From assembly GCA_937961455.1 (NCBI GenBank), contig CALGNN010000134.1, positions 1 to 42,364 on the forward strand: 42,364 nt of DNA, read 5' to 3'. Numbering within the stretch: position 1 is the first letter of the stretch; the number at the start of each line of letters is the position of its first letter. Source of the DNA: an uncultured Saprospiraceae bacterium (GTDB lineage: Bacteria > Bacteroidota > Bacteroidia > Chitinophagales > Saprospiraceae). The notes under the pieces were generated by a model. That model saw only the letters and a list, made by a program, of their open reading frames with translations. It did not search any database and had not been told where the DNA came from. The position numbers and the translations under genes were made by a program. Positions 18,211-26,411 of the stretch are shown piece by piece.

Positions 18211-18897
18211 ATGGCTAAAAAAGGAAAGTTGCAAAAATTTGCGGAGTTCAGTCAAATACCTTTTGTATTTGAAAACTTCGATCCAAAGAATCCAGCACTT
18301 ACTAATAATGAAGGAGACGTAGTAAATTATCAAAATCGTTGGAGTGATTATTTTAAAAATGATCATCCAATCGTCTTAGAATTAGCATGCGGCAAAGCAG
18401 AATATGCCATTGGGATGGCGCAACTATATCCTGATAAAAATTTTATTGCTATCGATATTAAAGGTTGGCGCATGTGGAAAGGAGCCAAAAAAGTTTTAGC
18501 CTTAGAGCTTAATAATGTAGCTTTTCTTAGAACCAGAATTGAGCAGCTAGAGTTATTTTTTGGTGAAAATGAAATCAGTGAGATTTGGATTACCTTCCCA
18601 GATCCGTTTCTCAGAAAATCAAAAGTGAATAGAAGATTAACCGCACCTAACTTCAGAGAAAAATATCGAAAAATCTTGCAAGCGGATGGTACCGTAAATT
18701 TGAAAACCGACTCTGAAGAATTGTATCAATTTAGTTTGCAAAGTATCGAGGGAGATGATAGCGTAAATTTGCTTAAAGCTGACTCAGATATATACAGTCG
18801 AGATGAGGTTCCCGAAATACTTCAAATAAAAACTTACTATGAAAAAATGCATTTAGAAAATGCTTTAAGCATAAAGCATTTAGTCTTCGGATTCTAA
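18211..18897 (+). CDS. trmB: tRNA (guanine-N7-)-methyltransferase
   Basis: This 228-residue enzyme makes m7G46 in tRNA, using SAM. The SAM-binding motif is LELACGKAEYAIGMA, followed by FIAIDIKGWRMWKGAKKVL. The family signature is ITFPDPFLRKSKVNRRLTAP, a variant of the usual FPDPWPKxRHxKRR. NLKTDSEELYQF is the conserved C-terminal region. It starts 57 nt from the divergent barrel gene. A possible promoter, TATGTTTT at 18176-18183, is one base off the consensus. No other tRNA-processing gene is adjacent. Confidence 0.94.
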   Translation: MAKKGKLQKFAEFSQIPFVFENFDPKNPALTNNEGDVVNYQNRWSDYFKNDHPIVLELACGKAEYAIGMAQLYPDKNFIAIDIKGWRMWKGAKKVLALELNNVAFLRTRIEQLELFFGENEISEIWITFPDPFLRKSKVNRRLTAPNFREKYRKILQADGTVNLKTDSEELYQFSLQSIEGDDSVNLLKADSDIYSRDEVPEILQIKTYYEKMHLENALSIKHLVFGF

Positions 18898-18904
18898 ATA
18901 AATC

Positions 18905-19438
18905 TTATTTAACTTTTTGATACAAATGCATATTGCCATCTAAAGGTGTTGCATCTCCGTACATATATTCATCACAAAATTGATTGATGAAAAGTGCAGC
19001 TTTAGAATCTGATGTTTGTAAATAAAAATACAATGATCCTAGAGCATCTTGCTCTATTTCCCATGTGTGTGTGGTCACAGTATCCACGGTGCTATTTTTA
19101 AAATCTAAGACGAGACTTTCTTCCGTAATTGTAATGTAAGCACAAGGCTGTGAAACCAAAGGAACCCAACCTTCTCCATGTCCAACCAATTGCCATTCTC
19201 CTATTAAGTTTTGCTCAATTTCACTCACAGAAGTTAATTCATTTGCCATGCAATCGTCCATAATTGATCGCTCATTATCATCAATTAGACCATCCATGTC
19301 TTCATCGATTTGTTCAAAAGTACAATCATTCCCTAGGCTTTTATTTTCCTCCAAGGGTTTATCGCAAGAAATGAGACCAACAAATAGGAACATTGATAAT
19401 AAGCTTACAGATAGAATTTTCATAATTACATTTTTCAT
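18905..19438 (-). CDS. Lipoprotein with EF-hand-like acidic loop, lipocalin-like body
   Basis: This 177-residue protein has a lipoprotein signal: a hydrophobic stretch MKILSVSLLSMFLFVGLI then lipobox SC at Cys25 (Cys20 if translation starts at the sixth-codon ATG). The mature N-terminus holds DEDMDGLIDDNERSIMDDC, an EF-hand/thrombospondin type 3-like calcium-binding acidic loop. The rest (EQNLIGEWQLVGHGEG, then strands with TITEESLVLDFKN and HTWEIEQDALGSLYFYL) resembles the lipocalin-like domain of Bacteroidota lipoproteins. Likely exposed in the outer-membrane or periplasmic lipid layer; function unknown. It converges on trmB with a 7-nt gap and no terminator seen. Confidence 0.78.
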   Translation of the reverse strand: MKNVIMKILSVSLLSMFLFVGLISCDKPLEENKSLGNDCTFEQIDEDMDGLIDDNERSIMDDCMANELTSVSEIEQNLIGEWQLVGHGEGWVPLVSQPCAYITITEESLVLDFKNSTVDTVTTHTWEIEQDALGSLYFYLQTSDSKAALFINQFCDEYMYGDATPLDGNMHLYQKVK

Positions 19439-19564
19439 GATTTAGGGTTCTTATCATTAAAACGCCTTTAAAACTCAAAACGTTTGTTTTCTTTAAAATA
19501 TAGCCTTAAAAGCTCCTTGCCATTCATGGAAAAATAAACCATCTTCGTTTTATAAGTTTTCTTT

Positions 19565-20095
19565 ATGAATTTAGAAGTTACTGAAATACAAAATCATCAT
19601 ATTGATAGCTTATTAGACTATTGGTATGGAGCTAGCAAAGCCGATTTAGAGAGGATGGGTGCCGACATCACCAAACTCCCCAAAAGAGAAGAATTTCATA
19701 AAAAACTAGCGCATCAAATTCCCCTTCCTTATGATAAAAAACAAGCCTATGCGTTGATCTGGTTGCTGAATGATACAGCTATAGGACATTGTAATATTGG
19801 TGATATACAATATGGTTCCAGTGCTTTTATGCACCTACATTCTTGGTATCCAAAAAATCGTCTAAAGGGCATGGGTGAGCTTTTAGTTAAAAAAAGCATT
19901 CCTTACTTTTTCAATAATTTCAAGTTAGAAAAATTATACTGTCAGCCTTATGCCTTGAATCCTGCACCCAATAAAACTTTAAAAAAGCTAGGGTTCAATT
20001 TTCTCAAAGAATATGAATGCACTCCAGGCTCAATCAATTTTCATCAAAAGGTACATCTCTATTCTTTGGACAAATCAAGTATAAAAGTGTGGTAG
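19565..20095 (+). CDS. GNAT-family N-acetyltransferase
   Basis: This 176-residue protein fits the GNAT acetyltransferase fold. Acetyl-CoA-binding features are the strand AYALIWLLNDTAIGHCNIGD (mid-protein), KNRLKGMGELLVKKSIPYFF in place of the usual R-G-x-G-x-A/G loop, and the C-terminal NPAPNKTLKKLGFNFLKEYE, typical of Acetyltransf_3 (RimJ-like) proteins. The substrate is unknown. The last 7 nt overlap the likely GTG start of the next gene, truC. Confidence 0.8.
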   Translation: MNLEVTEIQNHHIDSLLDYWYGASKADLERMGADITKLPKREEFHKKLAHQIPLPYDKKQAYALIWLLNDTAIGHCNIGDIQYGSSAFMHLHSWYPKNRLKGMGELLVKKSIPYFFNNFKLEKLYCQPYALNPAPNKTLKKLGFNFLKEYECTPGSINFHQKVHLYSLDKSSIKVW

Positions 20096-20793
20096 AAAAA
20101 CAGGACAGCAACGCTTTAGAAATACTCTATGAATCTGATCATCTAATTGCGATAAATAAACCTCACGGCTTGCTGGTACATAGAAGCCCAATAGCAAAAG
20201 ATGCTACAGAATTTGCCTTGCAAAAAGTGAGAAGAATAGTAGGAAAACGTGTATATCTCATTCATCGATTAGACCGAAAAACCAGTGGGGTATTATTATT
20301 CGCAAAAGACCCTGAGACCAATGAAACTTTACAAAGTCAATTCAGAGAAAGGAAAGTACTTAAAGAATATCAGGCTATAGTAAGAGGCCATATTTCATCA
20401 GAGGGCATCATTGATTATGCATTAAGTCATGAGGATAAAACCAAAGCTGCTGTCACACATTATCAATCACTTCAACATTTTGAAATCCCTATAGCTTCAG
20501 GAGGCTTTCCTAGCTCCAGATACAGTTTAGTAAAACTCATACCAAAGACCGGTCGTCATCATCAACTCAGAAAACACCTAGCTCACATTAATCATCCGAT
20601 TATTGGTGATCGGCCCCATGGTTGCAATAAGCAGAATAAGCTTTGGAAGGAGAAGTTTGGGATGACTAAAATGTTACTTCATGCCCTAAACATGTCATTT
20701 GAATTTCAAGGCAAAGAAATCAATGTGCAAGCTCCATTTTCTATTGAGTTTTCAGATACTTTGCAATATTTGAATACCGCCAATATTTCTTAG
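20089..20793 (+). CDS. truC: TruC-type tRNA pseudouridine synthase
   Basis: This 234-residue RluA-superfamily enzyme converts uridine to pseudouridine, position 65 of tRNA if it is true TruC. The catalytic Asp is Asp62 in HRLDRKTSGVLLFAKD. NKPHGLLVHRS is motif I, and TGRHHQLRKHLAHINHPIIG is the conserved RNA-binding/structural motif, with GDRPHGCNKQN following. I chose the GTG at 20089, overlapping the acetyltransferase stop by 7 nt. A 24-residue longer frame from the ATG at 20017 lies wholly inside the upstream gene. Translational coupling is likely. The target base is inferred from family. Confidence 0.85.
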   Translation: MVEKQDSNALEILYESDHLIAINKPHGLLVHRSPIAKDATEFALQKVRRIVGKRVYLIHRLDRKTSGVLLFAKDPETNETLQSQFRERKVLKEYQAIVRGHISSEGIIDYALSHEDKTKAAVTHYQSLQHFEIPIASGGFPSSRYSLVKLIPKTGRHHQLRKHLAHINHPIIGDRPHGCNKQNKLWKEKFGMTKMLLHALNMSFEFQGKEINVQAPFSIEFSDTLQYLNTANIS

Positions 20794-20806
20794 CGAACCA
20801 TTTAAA

Positions 20807-21847
20807 TTACTGAAGGTGCTTCCAGCCTTGAGCTGTAACAGGATGTATATTTCCTTGAGAGCTTATTAAATTGTAGCCGTCTTTTTCATCCGTAATTTCA
20901 CCAATGATTTTTACATCAGCCATGAATTTGATCTTCTCAAAGTCTTTTGGATCAATGGTAAAAAGCAACTCGTAATCTTCTCCCCCACTCAATGCAGTCG
21001 TAACGGGATCCAGTTTAAACTTAATCGCCATGAGTTCTGCTTCCTGTCTAATTGGAATATGTACTTCTTCTAAATTAGCTCCAACTTTTGATTGTGTAAG
21101 TATGTGTTTGAGATCAGAAGCCAATCCATCGGATACATCAATCATCGAAGTAGGTATGAGATCAGCTTTGCGTAATTCATTAATAATATCAGTGCGCGCC
21201 TCAGGTTTCAATTGACGTCTAATTAAGTAGTCCTGCTCTTCAAGGTCAGGCTTTATATCAGGATTATCTACATAAAGTTGTTTCTCTCTTTCTAAAATTT
21301 GTAATCCCAAATAAGCCGCCCCTAGATCTCCGGTTACACAAATAATGTCTCCTTTCTTTGCGCCATATCTGTAAGATACATGCTCTGCATCTACGACTCC
21401 TAAAGCAGTTACACTTATGATCAAGCCTTTTGTAGATGAGGTAGTATCACCACCGACTAAATCAACTCCATATTCATTGCATGCTGCATACACCCCTTTG
21501 TAAAACTCTTCCATAGCTTCTACAGAAAATCGATTTGATAAAGCAATGCTCATGGTAATTTGCTTTGGGATGGCATTCATGGCACATATATCAGAAAGAT
21601 TTACAATGACTGATTTGTAACCAAGATGTTTTAATGGGACATACATCAAATCGAAATGAATCCCTTCTACTAAAAGATCTGTACTCACTACCGTAAGTAA
21701 ACCATCATGATCTAAAATAGCTCCATCATCTCCTACACCTGTTAAGGTAGATTTCTGGACTGTTTTATAACCCTTAGTTAAATGCTCTATGAGTCCAAAT
21801 TCCCCTAACTCATTTACATCCGTTCTTTTTGGTGTATTCTCGCTCAT
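20807..21847 (-). CDS. thiL: Thiamine-monophosphate kinase
   Basis: This 346-residue enzyme phosphorylates thiamine monophosphate to thiamine diphosphate with ATP. Family motifs are GVGDDGAILDHDG, VVSTDLLVEGIHFDL, NLSDICAMNA, LVGGDTTSS and MIDVSDGLASDLKHI; the Asp residues bind Mg-ATP. The C-terminal YELLFTIDP fits. The ATG at 21847 overlaps the TGA of the upstream RluA-family gene as ATGA, so translation is coupled. It is the last gene of a three-gene minus-strand operon beginning at 22665. It converges on truC with a 13-nt gap. Confidence 0.94.
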   Translation of the reverse strand: MSENTPKRTDVNELGEFGLIEHLTKGYKTVQKSTLTGVGDDGAILDHDGLLTVVSTDLLVEGIHFDLMYVPLKHLGYKSVIVNLSDICAMNAIPKQITMSIALSNRFSVEAMEEFYKGVYAACNEYGVDLVGGDTTSSTKGLIISVTALGVVDAEHVSYRYGAKKGDIICVTGDLGAAYLGLQILEREKQLYVDNPDIKPDLEEQDYLIRRQLKPEARTDIINELRKADLIPTSMIDVSDGLASDLKHILTQSKVGANLEEVHIPIRQEAELMAIKFKLDPVTTALSGGEDYELLFTIDPKDFEKIKFMADVKIIGEITDEKDGYNLISSQGNIHPVTAQGWKHLQ

Positions 21848-22512
21848 GTTGTTTCTTTTGGGTAGCTAAATGCATTCCATACATTTTCGTCAGGTAGTGC
21901 AGCTACAATAGATAATTTTTCTTTAGTTATGGGATGAATGATTTCTTTTTTCCAAGCATGGAGATGAATGCTCCGATCCTTGTTAGATCTTTTTGCACCA
22001 TATTTGACATCTCCTTTTATAGGCATACCCTCTGCAGATAATTGAGCTCTAATTTGATGGAATCTTCCCGTCTTCATGCTAATCTCCAATAATCCGTAGT
22101 TATCAATTTGATCGACTAATTTGTAGGAAAGTTCCACCTCATGTGCACCTTTGCCATTATCCGTAACTATGGATTTGTTGATCTTATTAATCTTTGTGAT
22201 ATAATGTTTGAGCGTTCCTTCCTTTTTCTCAGGACTGTTTTTGACTACTGCTAAGTACTTTTTCACAACTTCTTGTTTTTGAAAAGAACTCGACAAGGAA
22301 GAAGCAGCTTTTTTATTTTTTGCTAATACAACAATGCCACTAGCAGGACGATCCACTCTATTAATTATGTGAAGGGGATGCTTGCAATAAATTTCTGCAA
22401 GATCTAGGATGGACTTATCTCCAGTCTTATCACTTTGAGAAGCGATGGTAGGAGGTTTGTTCAAAACAATAAATTGATTGTTGTTGGCTAAAATCAGATT
22501 TGATAACTGCAT
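21844..22512 (-). CDS. RluA-family pseudouridine synthase
   Basis: This 222-residue enzyme makes pseudouridine in RNA. The core motif is NRVDRPASGIVVLAKN with probable catalytic Asp54; the first residue is Asn where most family members have His. NKPPTIASQSD is motif I, and TGRFHQIRAQLSAEGMPIKG is the conserved C-terminal motif. There is no S4 domain, so it is the short form. Whether the target is rRNA or tRNA is not clear. It lies 3 nt after the 49-aa membrane-protein gene and overlaps thiL by 4 nt. Confidence 0.86.
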   Translation of the reverse strand: MQLSNLILANNNQFIVLNKPPTIASQSDKTGDKSILDLAEIYCKHPLHIINRVDRPASGIVVLAKNKKAASSLSSSFQKQEVVKKYLAVVKNSPEKKEGTLKHYITKINKINKSIVTDNGKGAHEVELSYKLVDQIDNYGLLEISMKTGRFHQIRAQLSAEGMPIKGDVKYGAKRSNKDRSIHLHAWKKEIIHPITKEKLSIVAALPDENVWNAFSYPKETT

Positions 22513-22515
22513 GTA

Positions 22516-22665
22516 CTATTCTTCAATTTCTTCGTAGTCTGTATAACCTTCATCATCAGGTTCTACAATGTATTCTGTCTCCTCAGAAGCTTTTATGGTA
22601 TTCGGCTTAAGCACTACTCTGTATAAGAGATAAAATAAAAATATTAGAGATAGTATTTTAAACAT
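22516..22665 (-). CDS. Small membrane protein, DUF4834-like
   Basis: I found this 49-residue gene by reading the minus strand; it is short and easy to miss. Residues 1-20 are one hydrophobic helix (MFKILSLIFLFYLLYRVVLK). The rest is soluble with a very acidic tail, EPDDEGYTDYEEIEE. The layout matches small Bacteroidota DUF4834 proteins. It starts at the ATG at 22663-22665, 4 nt past an exact TATCTTTG promoter element, and ends 3 nt before the RluA-family gene. Conserved placement in an operon and the composition support a real gene. Function is unknown. Confidence 0.72.
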   Translation of the reverse strand: MFKILSLIFLFYLLYRVVLKPNTIKASEETEYIVEPDDEGYTDYEEIEE

Positions 22666-22669
22666 AGAT

Positions 22670-22696
22670 CAAAGATATAAATTTGTTAGTGAGCAA
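22670..22696 (-). promoter_or_regulatory. Promoter of the DUF4834-like/rluA/thiL operon
   Basis: On the minus strand TATCTTTG (22670-22677) matches TAnnTTTG exactly, and a TTG at 22694-22696 lies 16 nt upstream. Only 4 nt separate the element from the ATG, so the transcript may begin at or very near the start codon. Confidence 0.55.
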
Positions 22697-22857
22697 GTAA
22701 GTCTAGACTAAACAATTAGACAGACTTTTGTTGTTCTGATAGAAGACGAATCGCTTGGCTTGATCGCTATTAAAAAATCTAAAAGATCATTAAACTCAGC
22801 TCATAAAAGTCAAATTCAAACTCACACTATCTCTGCTGCTTCTACCGTTTATTTTAT

Positions 22858-22865
22858 TAAATTTG
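22858..22865 (+). promoter_or_regulatory. -7 element for the DUF2723 operon
   Basis: TAAATTTG matches TAnnTTTG exactly, 59 nt before the ATG at 22925. No clear TTG is seen at the -33 position. Confidence 0.4.
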
Positions 22866-22924
22866 CAGCTTATTTTCTATTGCCATTGGCTATAAAATAA
22901 AGCGAATCTTACTAATAAAACTGA

Positions 22925-25900
22925 ATGAACGCAAATCAAAAATTCATAAATATTGCTGGCTGGCTGGTCTTTGCAATAGCGATGACGGTATACTTTTTCT
23001 CAGCTGAGAGAGTGGGGAGTTTATGGGACTGTGGAGAGTTTATCCTAGGTGCTTACAAGTTGCAAGTAGTTCACCCTCCAGGTGCACCATTATTTTTATT
23101 AATAGGACACCTATTTACTTATGTGGCTGATATTTTCTCTGATGATCCTGCTGATATTGCTTTTGCAGTGAATCTACTTTCAGGGGCTTGCACTGCTTTC
23201 ACGGCAGCATTCGTTACTTGGATCACTATTCGAGTCGCGCAATATGTTGATTTTAATAATAATGAAGAACAGACTTCTGATCGAAGTCTCATTTATTGCG
23301 GTGCTGGGCTTGTTGCCGGATTGGCAACGACCTTTTGTAGTTCTATTTGGTTTTCTGCAGTGGAAGGAGAAGTTTACGCTATGTCTACCATGTTTACAGC
23401 CATGACATTATGGTCTATGATAAAGTGGTATACCTTACCAGATAGCCCTCAGAATGATCGATGGATTATTCTAACGGTATATTTAGCAGGTTTGTCTATT
23501 GGAGTTCACCTTTTAAGCTTACTTACTTTCCCTGCGCTAGCCTTGCTTTATTATTTTAAAAAATATCCGAAGAACAATCTCTTAGGTGCAGTTGCAGCTA
23601 TGGGAGTTGGTGTGGTATTAATTGGAGTTATTCAAAAATTCATTATTGAAGGTCTTCCATTGCTTTGGACAAAATTTGAATTATTGGCCGTTAATAGTTT
23701 TAACATGCCCATTCATTCTGGTCTAATTTTCCTGGCAGCTGTTTTAATAGGTTTATTATTCGCAGGGCTTAGATTTGCCAGAACCAAGAATAATAGAATC
23801 CTTGAGATCATAGTTACATGTGCTATGTTGTTAGTCATTTCTTACTCTACCATTGGTGTGGTCTTAGTGAGAGCGAATGCAGATCCTCCGGTCAACATGA
23901 ATGATCCTGAAGATGCCTTCAGACTATTACCTTATATTAATAGAGAACAATATGGAGAGCGTCCTTTATTAAGAGGGCCTCACTATGAAGCATCTCCATA
24001 TGATATGGAAACTACACCTAGATATGGACGCGTAGGTGATAAATATGAAATTGTAGATCGCAAGATCACTGCATTATATAGAGACAAGGATAAGATGTTT
24101 TTCCCTAGGATGTCCCACACTGATCAAGGCAGGCCCGGACTATACAGAAAATGGACTGGTGCCAAACCAGGCAAAATTGAAGGAAACATAGGATTTTTCG
24201 TTCGCTATCAAATATCCTGGATGTATTGGCGCTACTTTAATTGGAATTTTATTGGTAGACAAAATGGAGAGCAAGGATATGAACCTTGGAATTTGAAATC
24301 TGGACATTGGCTCTCTGGTATTAAACCTATTGATGAGGCTCGATTGTATAATATGGATGAATTGCCGCGCGCCATGGCAGAAAATCAAGCCTATAATAAA
24401 TATTATTTCCTTCCATTGCTCTTTGGATTATTTGGGATGTTTTGGCTATTCAAACGAGACCCAAAAATATTCATGAGTCTTTTGATCATGTTCTTAATAA
24501 CAGGAATTGGAATCATCATTTATTCCAATCAACCTCCAAATGAACCTAGAGAAAGAGATTATGTATTGGTTGGATCCTTCTTTACTTTTTGTATTTGGAT
24601 CGGACTTGGTGCCATGGGTGTCTTTAATATGGCTAAGAAAAAATTGAATCTCGGATTTATGCCAGCGGCAGGATTAGCAACTGTACTTGCGCTATCTGCT
24701 CCAATCATTATGGGTTTTCAAAATTGGGATGATCACAGTAGAAAAAATCATACAGCTTCTAGAGATTATGCAAGTAATTTCTTAGAGTCTTGTAGACCCA
24801 ATTCCATCATATTTACTTATGGCGATAATGATACTTATCCCCTTTGGTATGCCCAAGAGGTGGAAGGAATTAGAACAGACGTAAGGGTCGTCAATTTGAG
24901 TTTGATCGCTGTTGATTGGTATATAGATGGATTGAGGAGAAAGGTCAATGATTCACCTGCACTGAAGTTTTCTTTGCCGAAAGAGTCCCTACGAGGCTAC
25001 AAGCGAAATGCAGTGTATCACACTAATCAAGGACAGCCAGATCGAGAACTTAGTCTTGGTGCTGCTTTGAAATTCATTGGAGAAAGTCATCCCGTTTCAG
25101 GAGGCAATGGCAATACCTTTGAATCTTTCCTTCCTTCTAAAAAGCTTTACATCCCTATTGATAAAAATAGGATGATAAAAAATGGTGTTGTTGAATTAGC
25201 AGATTCTGCCAATATTGTCTCTAGAATTCCAATTAATATCAAAGGCAATTATATCCAAAAAGATGAGTTGGCTGTACTAGATATTATCAATAATAACATC
25301 TATGATCGACCGATTTATTTCAGTGTAACCTGTCAAAATGAAAAGCTTCAAGGTTTAAATGATTATATGGAATTAGAAGGCGCAGGCCTTAGAATTATTC
25401 CTGTGAAAACACCTAGCCAAAAGGAATTATACATCTATGGTTCAGGTCGTGTAAATACGGAGGTGATGTATGATAATATTATGAATAAATTCCGTTGGGG
25501 AAATTTTGACAAAGAGGAGCTATTTGTGAGTAAGAGTTACGGAGCTTCTTTGCAAGCTTGGAGAATGATCATGGTAAGGCTAGCCAATACACTTTACAAT
25601 GAGGGCAAGACAGACATGGCTAAGAATATTGCTAACAAATACTTCGAAGCATTTCCAAATATGAACTTCACCTACGATTCGAAGGTGATGCCGATGATAA
25701 CTGTTCTATTGAGAGCCAATGCTTTTGAAGATGCTAAAAAACACATGAGAATATTGGCTAACGAAACCTCGGAGCATCTCAATTTTTATTATTCGTTGGA
25801 TGCAGATGATATAAAATCTGGCTTCGAATCTGATTTTGCTTACGCTAATGACATCAAGGATAATTTATTGCAAGTTGCCAAATCATTAGGAGACAAAGAC

Positions 25901-25960
25901 TTTGAAAGTGAAATGAATAATTTGTTAGGAGCATATGTTATTCAAAATGTACCAAACTAA
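22925..25960 (+). CDS. DUF2723 multi-pass membrane protein, GT-C glycosyltransferase-like
   Basis: This 1011-residue inner-membrane protein has about ten or more transmembrane helices in the first 600 residues and a soluble C-terminal part of about 400. SLWDCGEFILGAYKLQVVHP near residue 35 is the DUF2723 hallmark (acidic residue in the first loop, as in protein O-mannosyltransferases). Others are VWFSAVEGEVYAMS-like IWFSAVEGEVYAMSTMF and SNQPPNEPRERDYVLVGSFF. TYGDNDTYPLWYAQEVEGIR in the soluble part is typical of the family. These proteins are related to GT-C glycosyltransferases and may transfer sugar from lipid carriers to proteins. The substrate is not known. It is the first gene of an operon with rpiB 3 nt downstream. 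Confidence 0.88.
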   Translation: MNANQKFINIAGWLVFAIAMTVYFFSAERVGSLWDCGEFILGAYKLQVVHPPGAPLFLLIGHLFTYVADIFSDDPADIAFAVNLLSGACTAFTAAFVTWITIRVAQYVDFNNNEEQTSDRSLIYCGAGLVAGLATTFCSSIWFSAVEGEVYAMSTMFTAMTLWSMIKWYTLPDSPQNDRWIILTVYLAGLSIGVHLLSLLTFPALALLYYFKKYPKNNLLGAVAAMGVGVVLIGVIQKFIIEGLPLLWTKFELLAVNSFNMPIHSGLIFLAAVLIGLLFAGLRFARTKNNRILEIIVTCAMLLVISYSTIGVVLVRANADPPVNMNDPEDAFRLLPYINREQYGERPLLRGPHYEASPYDMETTPRYGRVGDKYEIVDRKITALYRDKDKMFFPRMSHTDQGRPGLYRKWTGAKPGKIEGNIGFFVRYQISWMYWRYFNWNFIGRQNGEQGYEPWNLKSGHWLSGIKPIDEARLYNMDELPRAMAENQAYNKYYFLPLLFGLFGMFWLFKRDPKIFMSLLIMFLITGIGIIIYSNQPPNEPRERDYVLVGSFFTFCIWIGLGAMGVFNMAKKKLNLGFMPAAGLATVLALSAPIIMGFQNWDDHSRKNHTASRDYASNFLESCRPNSIIFTYGDNDTYPLWYAQEVEGIRTDVRVVNLSLIAVDWYIDGLRRKVNDSPALKFSLPKESLRGYKRNAVYHTNQGQPDRELSLGAALKFIGESHPVSGGNGNTFESFLPSKKLYIPIDKNRMIKNGVVELADSANIVSRIPINIKGNYIQKDELAVLDIINNNIYDRPIYFSVTCQNEKLQGLNDYMELEGAGLRIIPVKTPSQKELYIYGSGRVNTEVMYDNIMNKFRWGNFDKEELFVSKSYGASLQAWRMIMVRLANTLYNEGKTDMAKNIANKYFEAFPNMNFTYDSKVMPMITVLLRANAFEDAKKHMRILANETSEHLNFYYSLDADDIKSGFESDFAYANDIKDNLLQVAKSLGDKDFESEMNNLLGAYVIQNVPN

Positions 25961-25963
25961 TTC

Positions 25964-26401
25964 ATGGAAATAAAAAATATTTCGATCGGTGGTGATCATG
26001 CAGGTTATGCTTATAAAGCTGACATGATCAAATTTTTAGAAAGTCAAAATATTGCAGTTAAAAACTATGGCACAGATGGTCCAGACTCTGTGGATTACCC
26101 AGACTTTGTACATCCAGTTGCCGAAGATGTTGAAAGTGGAAATGCGGAATTGGGTATTGTTATTTGTGGCTCTGGAAATGGAGTGGCTATGACTGCTAAT
26201 AAACATCAAAATATTAGAGCAGCATTATGTTGGTCTGTTCAATTAGCTCAATTGGCTCGACAACATAATAACGCTAATGTCTTAGCCATACCTGCGAGAT
26301 TTGTTTCATACCATTTAGCCTTAGATATGTGCAAAGCTTTTTTAGAAACACCATTTGAAGGAGGGCGACATGAACGTCGCGTAAATAAAATCTCTTGTTA
26401 A
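25964..26401 (+). CDS. rpiB: Ribose-5-phosphate isomerase B
   Basis: This 145-residue enzyme interconverts ribose 5-phosphate and ribulose 5-phosphate in the pentose phosphate pathway. The N-terminal SIGGDHAGYAYK, DSVDYPDFVHPVAEDV and IVICGSGNGVAMTANK (active-site Cys in ICGSGNG) are the RpiB/LacAB signatures. HNNANVLAIPARFVS is the conserved C-terminal motif, and GGRHERRV near the end binds phosphate. Length matches the family. It begins 3 nt after the DUF2723 stop and is followed by an M28 peptidase; why these genes are linked is unclear. Confidence 0.95.
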   Translation: MEIKNISIGGDHAGYAYKADMIKFLESQNIAVKNYGTDGPDSVDYPDFVHPVAEDVESGNAELGIVICGSGNGVAMTANKHQNIRAALCWSVQLAQLARQHNNANVLAIPARFVSYHLALDMCKAFLETPFEGGRHERRVNKISC

Positions 26402-26411
26402 TACTTAAGTG

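Noticed and set aside
22698-22735. Inverted-repeat-like AAGTCT ... AGACTT segment
   Set aside because: Only six bases pair continuously before mismatches, and it lies between divergent genes where no terminator is needed.
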